DNA from: CAKSQF01 sp051867915
GTDB lineage: Bacteria; Bacillota; Clostridia; Oscillospirales; CAG-272
Assembly: GCA_051867915.1 (NCBI GenBank)
Contig: JBJDZJ010000072.1
Span: 1 to 16,135 of the forward strand
Direction of reading: 5' to 3'
Length of the DNA stretch: 16,135 nucleotides
The position numbers and the translations under genes are program-made. Below the pieces are notes generated by a model. That model saw nothing but the letters and a program-made list of their open reading frames with translations, did no database searches and was not told the origin of the DNA. Shown here one piece after another: positions 1 to 6,312 of this stretch (position 1 is its first letter; each line of letters opens with the position of its first letter).

Positions 1-1608
1 CTTGTTGATGAACTCATAGCCCTTACAGGGTTCGTTGGGTTCGATGGTGATCTTAACATGACCGTACTGACCCTTACCACCGGACTGACGGGCATACTTG
101 CAGTCCTCATCTGCGGACTGAGTAATGGTTTCCTTATAAGAAACCTGAGGTGCGCCGATGTTCGCCTCTACCTTGAACTCACGAAGCAGACGGTCAACGA
201 TAATCTCCAGATGGAGCTCGCCCATTCCGGCGATGATGGTCTGTCCGGTCTCTTCATCGGTATAGGTGCGGAAGGTAGGATCCTCTTCTGCAAGCTTTGC
301 AAGAGCGATACCCATCTTTTCCTGCGCTGCCTTGGTCTTGGGCTCAATGGCCTCCTTGATAACGGGTTCCGGGAACTCCATGGACTCAAGGATAACGGGA
401 TGATCCTCGGTGCAGAGGGTATCACCGGTTGTGGTATACTTCAGACCTACGGCAGCTGCGATATCGCCGGAATAGCAGATATCCAGATCCTTCCGCTGGT
501 TAGCGTGCATCTGAAGAATACGGCCGATTCTCTCTCTCTGACGCTTGGTGGAGTTGTAAACCGTCGTGCCGGCTGCCAGCGTTCCTTCGTATACACGGAA
601 GAAGCAGAGCTTTCCGACATAGGGGTCGGTCATGATCTTGAATGCGAGAGCGGCAAAGCTACCGCTGTCGTTTGCGGGGCACTCGACTTCATTATTGTCG
701 GGATCCGCATTGGGGTCGATGCCCTTGATTGCAGGGACATCGGTAGGAGCAGGCATATAGTCAACGATTGCGTCAAGCAGTTTCTGAACGCCCTTGTTTC
801 TGTAAGAGGTTCCGCAAACCACAGGAACAATCTTGTTGTCGATGGTAGCCTTACGGAGAGCCGCTTTCAGTTCGGAAACGCTGATCTCCTCGCCCTCAAG
901 GTACTTCATGGCAAGTTCGTCGTCGGTTTCAACGATGGACTCGACCATTGCATTTCTGTACTCCTGAGCCTTTTCCAGCATATCAGCAGGGATTGCTTCA
1001 ACACGCATATCCTTGCCCATCTCATCGTAGTATACATCTGCTTCCATGTTCATCAGGTCGATGATACCCTTGAAGGTATCCTCAGCACCGATGGGGAGCT
1101 GAACCGGAACGGCATTTGCCTTCAGACGCTCATGAAGCATATCCACACAACGGTAGAAATTTGCACCCATGATGTCCATTTTGTTGACATAAACCATTCT
1201 CGGAACGCCGTACTTGTCAGCCTGACGCCATACGGTCTCGGACTGAGGCTCAACGCCGCCCTTTGCGCACAGGACAGTTACGGAACCGTCCAGGACACGC
1301 AGGGAACGCTCAACCTCTACTGTAAAGTCAACGTGACCGGGGGTGTCGATGATGTTGATTCTGGTTTCGGGAGCGGACTTGTCCGTCTTCGTCCAGTGGC
1401 AGGTAGTAGCAGCGGAGGTAATGGTAATACCGCGCTCCTGCTCCTGTGCCATCCAGTCCATCGTCGCTTCACCGTCATGGGTCTCGCCGATCTTATGGTT
1501 GACACCCGTATAGTACAGAATACGCTCCGTAGTTGTTGTCTTACCGGCGTCGATGTGAGCCATGATACCGATATTACGGGTGTTTTCAAGTGAATATTCT
1601 CTGGGCAT
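1..1608 (-). CDS. fusA: Translation elongation factor G (3' end outside window)
   Basis: EF-G is the GTPase that drives translocation of tRNA and mRNA on the ribosome and, with RRF, ribosome recycling. Seen here are the first 536 residues: P-loop AHIDAGKT (17-24), RGITI switch region (59-63), DTPGH (88-92) and NKMD (142-145), then domain II and the CGTSYRNKGVQ segment typical of EF-G. Later come GMGELHLE, and RQSGGKGQYGHV, which opens domain IV. The family is about 690-700 residues, so most of domains IV and V lie beyond the left edge. The ATG start (1608-1606) follows AAGGAG by about 9 nt and gives the standard MPREYSLENTRNIGIMAHID start. It is the third gene of a str-type operon, 45 nt after rpsG. 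Long plus-strand ORFs over this gene are shadows. Confidence 0.98.
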   Translation of the reverse strand, partial: MPREYSLENTRNIGIMAHIDAGKTTTTERILYYTGVNHKIGETHDGEATMDWMAQEQERGITITSAATTCHWTKTDKSAPETRINIIDTPGHVDFTVEVERSLRVLDGSVTVLCAKGGVEPQSETVWRQADKYGVPRMVYVNKMDIMGANFYRCVDMLHERLKANAVPVQLPIGAEDTFKGIIDLMNMEADVYYDEMGKDMRVEAIPADMLEKAQEYRNAMVESIVETDDELAMKYLEGEEISVSELKAALRKATIDNKIVPVVCGTSYRNKGVQKLLDAIVDYMPAPTDVPAIKGIDPNADPDNNEVECPANDSGSFAALAFKIMTDPYVGKLCFFRVYEGTLAAGTTVYNSTKRQRERIGRILQMHANQRKDLDICYSGDIAAAVGLKYTTTGDTLCTEDHPVILESMEFPEPVIKEAIEPKTKAAQEKMGIALAKLAEEDPTFRTYTDEETGQTIIAGMGELHLEIIVDRLLREFKVEANIGAPQVSYKETITQSADEDCKYARQSGGKGQYGHVKITIEPNEPCKGYEFINK

Positions 1609-1653
1609 AGACTTTTTCTCCTTAAATTACTAGTAAGAATTGATTCGGAAAAA

Positions 1654-2124
1654 TCAATATCTGTAATGAGCGAAAGCCTTGTTCGCCTCAGCCATCTTAT
1701 GGGTTTCTTCCTTCTTCTTTACGGCGCCGCCCATATTGTTGTTAGCGTCCAGGATCTCCGCTGCAAGACGCTCCGCCATCGTGTTCTCACCGCGGTTTCT
1801 GGAGTAAGTTCTGAGCCAACGCAGACCAAGGGTCTGGCGTCTTTCAGCTCTGACTTCCATAGGAACCTGATAGGTGGAACCGCCGACACGGCGGGCTTTA
1901 ACCTCAAGAACAGGCATGATGTTCTCAAGCGCAGTCGTGAACACTTCGAGAGCGTTTTTGCCGGACTTCTCCTCTACGATTGCGAATGCATCGTAAACGA
2001 TCTTCTGTGCAACGCCCTTTTTGCCGTCATACATAATGTTGTTAATCAGCTTTGTAACCAGCTTGGAATTATACATAGGATCCGGCAATACTTCTCTTTT
2101 GGAAACTTGTCCTCTTCTAGGCAC
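1654..2124 (-). CDS. rpsG: 30S ribosomal protein S7, GTG start
   Basis: S7 is a primary 16S rRNA-binding protein that nucleates assembly of the 30S head and lines the E site. The 156-residue product has the normal family length. It begins PRRGQVSKREVLPDPMYNS, matching the universal N-terminus, and contains the conserved GGSTYQVPMEVRAERR and KKKEETHKMAEANKAFAHYRY segments. I chose GTG at 2124-2122: a strong Shine-Dalgarno (AAGGAGGGA) sits about 6 nt upstream, and the in-frame ATG 18 nt further upstream overlaps that site, so it cannot be the functional start. It lies between rpsL (147-nt gap) and fusA (45-nt gap) in the str operon. In other bacteria S7 is the translational autoregulator of this operon; the 147-nt rpsL-rpsG gap is where such a site could be, but I see no convincing structure there. 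Confidence 0.98.
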   Translation of the reverse strand: MPRRGQVSKREVLPDPMYNSKLVTKLINNIMYDGKKGVAQKIVYDAFAIVEEKSGKNALEVFTTALENIMPVLEVKARRVGGSTYQVPMEVRAERRQTLGLRWLRTYSRNRGENTMAERLAAEILDANNNMGGAVKKKEETHKMAEANKAFAHYRY

Positions 2125-2130
2125 TGTACT

Positions 2131-2139
2131 TCCCTCCTT
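2131..2139 (-). promoter_or_regulatory. Shine-Dalgarno that fixes the rpsG GTG start
   Basis: AAGGAGGGA on the minus strand, about 6 nt before GTG. The upstream in-frame ATG overlaps it (ATG-AAG-GAG-GGA), so the longest reading frame is too long by six residues. Confidence 0.85.
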
Positions 2140-2271
2140 CATGAAAATATGAACTCACAGGTACTCGAAAGATTTCTTCCGTTAAGTGCGGGAATGTCGT
2201 ATGACAATAAACATTGATCTTCAACAGATTCCTTGGCACAAACGTGAAATTTTGGTACGCTTTCCCCAAGA

Positions 2272-2697
2272 TTACTTTTTCTTGGTATTCTTGGGAACCT
2301 TTGCGCCGTACTTCGAACGGCTCTGTCTGCGGGCATCAACGCCCTGGGTATCCAGCGTACCGCGGATGATGTGATAACGAACGCCGGGAAGGTCACGAAC
2401 ACGGCCTCCGCGAATCAGTACAACCGAGTGTTCCTGCAGATTGTGTCCGATTCCGGGGATATAAGTGGTCGCTTCAAGACCGTTGGTCAGCTTTACTCTG
2501 GCAATTTTACGAAGAGCCGAGTTAGGCTTCTTAGGGCTGGTCGTGGAGACCTTCGTGCAGACGCCTCTCTTCTGAGGGGAACTCTGATCGGTCGGAACAT
2601 TGTTGAGCGAGTTGAATCCCTTCTGAAGCATAGGAGCCTTGGACTTGAAGACCTTCTTTTCTCTGCCCTGCTTTACGAGTTGGTTAAATGTTGGCAT
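2272..2697 (-). CDS. rpsL: 30S ribosomal protein S12
   Basis: S12 sits at the decoding centre and controls translational accuracy; it is the classic streptomycin-resistance locus. The product is 141 residues from ATG 2697-2695, preceded at 3-nt distance by an AGGAGGTGC ribosome binding site. The length and the insertion before SSPQKRGVCTKV are typical of Firmicute S12. Conserved motifs seen: TTSPKKPNSALRK, with Lys56 equal to the classic Lys43, and the GHNLQEHSVVLIRGG stretch. The residue equivalent to Lys88 (E. coli/M. tuberculosis numbering with Met) is Arg101, in GGRVRDLPGVRYH, checked as codon CGT. The following Asp102 is the usual RimO methylthiolation site. It is the first gene of the str operon, about 80 nt downstream of a near-perfect promoter. 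The 147-nt gap to rpsG holds nothing I recognise. Confidence 0.98.
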   Translation of the reverse strand: MPTFNQLVKQGREKKVFKSKAPMLQKGFNSLNNVPTDQSSPQKRGVCTKVSTTSPKKPNSALRKIARVKLTNGLEATTYIPGIGHNLQEHSVVLIRGGRVRDLPGVRYHIIRGTLDTQGVDARRQSRSKYGAKVPKNTKKK

Positions 2698-2782
2698 ATT
2701 GCACCTCCTGTTCTGTTGTAAAATCATGTTTATTGTCCGAGCATCCAAACCGTTACATGAATAGATTTTCCCAGACTCTTGT

Positions 2783-2811
2783 ATTATAGCATCTTCGATT
2801 TCAATTGTCAA
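2783..2811 (-). promoter_or_regulatory. Consensus SigA promoter for the str operon (rpsL)
   Basis: On the minus strand: -35 TTGACA (2811-2806), exact 17-nt spacer, -10 TATAAT (2788-2783), with a TGC extended -10 just before it. This is a perfect match to both consensus hexamers. Predicted transcription start is near 2776, giving a leader of about 80 nt before rpsL. Confidence 0.9.
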
Positions 2812-2920
2812 GAGAAGTTTGAAGTTTCGCCAAAAATCTCTTTTCTGCACAACTTAAATTGGCTTTTTATTGTAAAATTGGGCAAAATGATCAGAACCGA
2901 ACAATCCGCCATCAAAGGGC

Positions 2921-2956
2921 AAAAAACGAAGCATCGGCATTCCGATGCTTCGTTTT
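2921..2956 (-). terminator. Intrinsic terminator after the solute-binding protein gene
   Basis: A perfect 15-bp stem (2923-2937 with 2942-2956) closes a 4-nt loop. Its base is AAAA/TTTT and its core is CGAAGCATCGG. Minus-strand RNA ends in a run of six U (2926-2921), 19 nt past the solute-binding protein stop codon. The plus strand also ends in UUUU, so it may work weakly in both directions. It insulates the str promoter from upstream transcription. Confidence 0.9.
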
Positions 2957-2974
2957 CAGTCAAAATGAAATCAA

Positions 2975-4645
2975 TCAGCCATCAGCAAAGTTGTCATGAT
3001 ACCATTTCAGGTATTGACCGGCAAGGGTCGTTTCCTTGGTTGTATCAACCGCATTCAGTACATCAGCCATTCCGCTGATCCAGGAGTTCAGATAACCGCT
3101 TACATAGGTATCGGGTGTATACTGCTCACCGGTTGTAGGATCGACTCTTCCGTTATATTCTTCAACCTTTGTCCAGAGTTCCACATAAAGCTCATTCAGA
3201 CCTTTGGCGGTTTCATTCAGGGCTTCATCCCAAACCAACGGGAAATGGGCAAAAGGCGAGAAGGTTGCATCCGTGCTTGCCTGTTTTGCAAGCTTCCAGT
3301 TGTCGGCAGATACGCTGAGTACCTCATCCGACATTTCATCGTTCTGCCATGCCAGGAAGATATTTCCGATGAGGTTTTCATCCATAATGTAAATCGAATT
3401 GGTGTCGCTGGTATACTTGCGGGATACAATTCCGGTATCCTCATCGCGAATATAGGTCACATTCTCAACGCCGTAGAGAACGGTATTCAAAAGCTCTTCG
3501 TTGGTCATCAGAAGATTGACAACCTGCATGCAACGGGCGACATCGGATGAATATTCGCTGACGGCAAACATGCTGCTGAAGATTTCGGATGCGTCGGCAA
3601 CGGGCTTTCTGGTCTGGACAACATAGTAGTCCTCGCCGTAAATCTCAGGGGTATCGGCATCTCCGGTGACAAATGCTGCGGCAAAGTTTGCATCAAAATC
3701 AACCACATCCACATCTTTTGCGTAGTCGCCGTTGACCGATCCGCAGGCAATAATCGTAGCCAGCTGAGCCTGAACCGAAGCATTCTTCATAATATTGTCA
3801 GGGCGGTAGGTATCCGTCTCAACCGCTCCGTCGGGGACATAAGACGAAACAACAGAGTCACGCTCCAACGCACTGGTCAGTCCGAGACTTCCGACATTAT
3901 AAAGAGGAATGACACCCTCTTCATTTTCGGCAACATCAACCAGATAATCACGCAGAGAAGAAAGGCCGGTCACATCGCTGATGGAGTAAGGATACTTGTC
4001 AAACAGCGACTTCTTTACCAGAAGATACTCATAACCGCCGTAATAGGAATTGCCCGGAATGGCATACTGACTGCCCATAATCTGTCCGTATGTCATCAGA
4101 TTGGAAGAAACATACTTATTAAGAAGGCTGGCATCTGTGGAATTCAGGGAATCGGACACATCGGCAACGATGCCGGCATCCGCAAATTCGGTCAGCATAT
4201 CATAGCTCGTTATCATAAAGATATCAATCTGATTCTCATAAGGCTCGGGATATGCGGTCACCGTTCTGTACTTGCCTTCGACGATTTCGATGACGACTTC
4301 ATCGTCTTCGCTTCCGATAGAGGAATACTGTTTTCCCGCAAGAATATCGCTGTCTCTTGCAAGACTCTTATTCAGAACGACATCATGATATTCATCCTCT
4401 GTATAAAGCTGGAGAACGACATGTATGTTCAGGTCGTTTTCGGTAATCTGATTGATTGCTTCCTGTACAGCGGCAATTCCTTCCTCTGTGGTTCTTTCAT
4501 CCGTGATCATGTTCAAAGTAACCGTCATGGGTTTTACAACCTCATCGGTCGACACGGTTTCATCGCCTCCACAGGAAGTGAGTACGGATGCGGCAGATGC
4601 GAGCATCAACACACTCAAGCCAAGGCTCATAAGTCGTTTTTTCAT
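2975..4645 (-). CDS. Extracellular solute-binding lipoprotein (ABC-type), substrate unknown
   Basis: This 556-residue product begins with a lipoprotein signal peptide: basic MKKR, a hydrophobic stretch, and lipobox L22-T-S-C25 followed by GGDE. It should be exported and lipid-anchored to the outer face of the membrane. The body looks like a large ABC-transporter substrate-binding protein of the family 1 type (sugar or oligosaccharide binders). Supporting features are a beta-strand start after the lipobox (VTLNMITDER), YAIPGNSYYGGYEYLLVKK, and a Trp/Tyr-rich C-terminal half. No permease or ATPase gene is nearby, so the substrate is unknown and the partner must be elsewhere. The start follows AAGGAGG by about 9 nt. 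The gene has its own promoter and terminator, making it a one-gene unit set between sigA and the str operon. The class is fairly sure, the ligand is not. Confidence 0.85.
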   Translation of the reverse strand: MKKRLMSLGLSVLMLASAASVLTSCGGDETVSTDEVVKPMTVTLNMITDERTTEEGIAAVQEAINQITENDLNIHVVLQLYTEDEYHDVVLNKSLARDSDILAGKQYSSIGSEDDEVVIEIVEGKYRTVTAYPEPYENQIDIFMITSYDMLTEFADAGIVADVSDSLNSTDASLLNKYVSSNLMTYGQIMGSQYAIPGNSYYGGYEYLLVKKSLFDKYPYSISDVTGLSSLRDYLVDVAENEEGVIPLYNVGSLGLTSALERDSVVSSYVPDGAVETDTYRPDNIMKNASVQAQLATIIACGSVNGDYAKDVDVVDFDANFAAAFVTGDADTPEIYGEDYYVVQTRKPVADASEIFSSMFAVSEYSSDVARCMQVVNLLMTNEELLNTVLYGVENVTYIRDEDTGIVSRKYTSDTNSIYIMDENLIGNIFLAWQNDEMSDEVLSVSADNWKLAKQASTDATFSPFAHFPLVWDEALNETAKGLNELYVELWTKVEEYNGRVDPTTGEQYTPDTYVSGYLNSWISGMADVLNAVDTTKETTLAGQYLKWYHDNFADG

Positions 4646-4703
4646 GCGGAAGATCCTCCTTAGAATTCCATAACGAATTTCTATTTCATACTAATGATAG
4701 GCA

Positions 4704-4725
4704 AGTGCGCTCCCAAATACGCACT
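4704..4725 (-). promoter_or_regulatory. Small leader hairpin in the solute-binding protein 5' UTR
   Basis: AGTGCG (4704-4709) can pair with CGCACT (4720-4725) around a 10-nt loop, close to the predicted 5' end of the mRNA. It could stabilise the transcript; six base pairs could also be chance. Confidence 0.3.
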
Positions 4726-4740
4726 CATTTGTTACTTGTT

Positions 4741-4769
4741 ATTTTACAACAAAAATCCGAATCTGTCAA
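4741..4769 (-). promoter_or_regulatory. SigA-type promoter of the solute-binding protein gene
   Basis: On the minus strand: -35 TTGACA (4769-4764), exact 17-nt spacer, -10 TAAAAT (4746-4741, 5 of 6). Predicted start is near 4734, giving a leader of about 89 nt. An AT-rich, T-tract segment lies directly upstream and might act as an UP element. Confidence 0.8.
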
Positions 4770-4772
4770 GGA

Positions 4773-4805
4773 TTCTTTTTGAGAAAAAGAACGGGAAATT
4801 CTTTT
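4773..4805. repeat. Overlapping inverted repeats just upstream of the promoter
   Basis: TTCTTTTT (4773-4780) is complementary to AAAAAGAA (4784-4791), which is also complementary to TTCTTTT (4799-4805). Only one of the two hairpins can form at a time. An outer pair CGAATC (4758-4763) / GATTCG (4808-4813) flanks the block. It may be part of the sigA 3' end, an operator, or simply AT-rich sequence. Confidence 0.4.
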
Positions 4806-4981
4806 CTGATTCGAAAATCAAGGCAAAATTAACAATTTGTTCATTTATGTTGCACAATTATGATTGGAATAATTGGTAGTTTTGCAAATGAGTTTCGGTG
4901 ATAGTTCCAAAATCGCAATCTGTTTTTTGTACAATATTACAAAATTTTAACGCAGAAAACGGATTTTCAGGATGTCGTGAT

Positions 4982-6178
4982 TCAATTATCCAGGTAATCC
5001 CGAAGCTTTCTCGAACGGCTGGGATGACGCAGTTTACGCAATGCTTTCGCTTCAATCTGGCGGATACGCTCTCTTGTGATCTGGAAAGCCGCTCCGACCT
5101 CTTCAAGGGTATGCTGCTGACCGTCCTTCAGTCCGAACCGGAGCATAAGAACCTGTTCCTCCCGGGGAGTCAGTGTATGAAGAACGGCGAGAAGCTGTTC
5201 CCGGAGCATATTCTGAGAAACGCTGTCCGAAGGAGACGGGGTATCCTCATCCTCGATGAAGTCGTACAACTGGGAATCCTCTTCCTCACCGACCGGCGTT
5301 TCCAGAGGAACCGGGTCCAGCGCAATCTTCATGATTTCCTGCACCTTATCCAGAGGCATATCCAGTTCTTTTGCAATTTCCTCAATGGTAGGCTCTCTTC
5401 CAAGCTCCTGAAGCAGTTTACGGGAAACCCTGGATACTTTGTGAATGGTCTCTACCATATGGACGGGAATCCGGATGGTTCTCGCCTGATCGGCAATGGC
5501 ACGGGTAATCGACTGACGGATCCACCAGGTAGCGTAGGTTGAAAATTTGAAGCCCTTGCTGTAATCGAACTTTTCGACAGCCTTGAGCAGTCCCAGATTT
5601 CCCTCCTGAATCAGATCCAGAAAGGACAGTCCCTTTCCGGAGTGACGCTTTGCCACGCTGACAACCAGTCTCAGATTGGCTTCTACCAACTGATTCTTGG
5701 CTTTTTCGCCCGCTTTGACCTGCGCCTCCAGTACGGGGATCTGCTCGGGGTCCAGATCCTCGGGATTTTCAAGGATCTTCGCCGCCTCAAGCCCCGTGTT
5801 CATGATCTGGGCAAGCTCGGTTTCCTTTTCGGGGCGAAGAAGCGGAACCTGTCCGATCTCCTTCAGGTACATCCGGACCGGATCATCCACAGCCAGTCCG
5901 CCCTGAACCAACAGTTTTTCCATATCCTCGGCAGAGCTGTACTGGGCAACTTCGCCTTCAATATCGGCAATTTCCGCCTGGTTCATCTCTGATCCGCCTT
6001 CCGATACGACCCCTTCCAGCGTTTCAAAGGACTTTTCCATTTGTTCCTGATCGAAATCCTCATCCTCGAAGGCGTCAATCAGATCGTTGTCGGTAATGGA
6101 GGAGTTCTGCGCTCCGCCCTTATTCAGAAACTCGCTGATGTTCGGTTCCTGCGACATAGATTGATCTTCCATCTTCAT
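4982..6178 (-). CDS. sigA: RpoD/SigA-type primary sigma factor, canonical copy
   Basis: Housekeeping sigma-70 subunit that directs RNA polymerase to -10/-35 promoters. The 398-residue product keeps a recognisable region 1.1-like part (about 13-62), region 1.2 (DPVRMYLKEIG, 99-109), region 2 with NLRLVVSVAKRHSGKG and YATWWIRQSITRAIADQ (Gln222 and Thr225 match the -12 contact residues of E. coli sigma-70), and regions 3.0-3.2. It ends with region 4.2 and the classic ALRKLRHPSRSRKLRDYLD. I start at ATG 6178-6176, about 8 nt after AAGGAAGG, rather than at the ATG 12 codons upstream. It lies 134 nt after a paralogous sigma gene and ends the dnaG-sigma cluster. Its intact motifs suggest it is the principal housekeeping sigma. 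Confidence 0.95.
   Translation of the reverse strand: MKMEDQSMSQEPNISEFLNKGGAQNSSITDNDLIDAFEDEDFDQEQMEKSFETLEGVVSEGGSEMNQAEIADIEGEVAQYSSAEDMEKLLVQGGLAVDDPVRMYLKEIGQVPLLRPEKETELAQIMNTGLEAAKILENPEDLDPEQIPVLEAQVKAGEKAKNQLVEANLRLVVSVAKRHSGKGLSFLDLIQEGNLGLLKAVEKFDYSKGFKFSTYATWWIRQSITRAIADQARTIRIPVHMVETIHKVSRVSRKLLQELGREPTIEEIAKELDMPLDKVQEIMKIALDPVPLETPVGEEEDSQLYDFIEDEDTPSPSDSVSQNMLREQLLAVLHTLTPREEQVLMLRFGLKDGQQHTLEEVGAAFQITRERIRQIEAKALRKLRHPSRSRKLRDYLDN
5580..5635. repeat. 56-bp direct repeat, copy 1 (inside sigA)
   Basis: Identical base for base to 6914-6969 in the neighbouring sigma gene. It encodes the KGLSFLDLIQEGNLGLLKA part of region 2. A second shared block, 34 bp, is 5463-5496 versus 6797-6830, over the IRIPVHM segment. 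Confidence 0.9.
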
Positions 6179-6197
6179 ACTCTGAACCTTCCTTTCT

Positions 6198-6226
6198 GAT
6201 GAGTCGGACGGCAAATCTCATCCGAC
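6198..6226 (-). promoter_or_regulatory. Interleaved complementary segments upstream of the sigA ribosome binding site
   Basis: GATGAG (6198-6203) pairs with CTCATC (6217-6222), and GTCGGA (6203-6208) pairs with TCCGAC (6221-6226). The pairs interleave, so they form either two alternative hairpins or a small pseudoknot just before the AAGGAAGG site at 6187-6195. This is a suggestion only; the pairings are short. Confidence 0.3.
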
Positions 6227-6312
6227 CTGTTCATGATCTTCCTTTACCCTTTCATTATCCCGCACAGTGAAGCAGATCATACCGTCACCTGCAGCAGGGA
6301 AATTTATCGGTT

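Larger units (their letters stand above)
4646..4981. other. 336-nt AT-rich intergenic region between sigA and the solute-binding protein gene
   Basis: It holds the solute-binding protein promoter (4741-4769), a short leader hairpin (4704-4725) and overlapping inverted repeats (4773-4805). Sequence 4810-4981 is AT-rich with no ORF of note. A weak 7-bp TTTTGTA/TACAAAA inverted repeat lies near 4930-4950, without a convincing U-tract, so the end of the sigA transcript is not clear. A 61-codon plus-strand ORF (4694-4879) has no ribosome binding site and crosses the promoter; I do not call it. Confidence 0.6.

Noticed and set aside
58..1593. A 511-codon plus-strand ORF
   Set aside because: It lies wholly antisense to fusA, which shows every EF-G motif. 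The ORF has no recognisable domain and is a codon-bias shadow.
4694..4879. A 61-codon plus-strand ORF in the sigA/solute-binding protein gap, as a possible small toxin or peptide
   Set aside because: No ribosome binding site before its ATG, no promoter seen on that strand, and it crosses the minus-strand promoter at 4741-4769.
6289..6299. CCTGCAGCAGG palindrome between the sigma genes
   Set aside because: Only 11 bp with no room for a loop; no repeat of it was noticed elsewhere in the window.
6179..6312. A separate promoter for the distal sigA copy (GATAAT near 6254)
   Set aside because: The hexamer 17 nt upstream does not resemble TTGACA, so the evidence is too weak to call.
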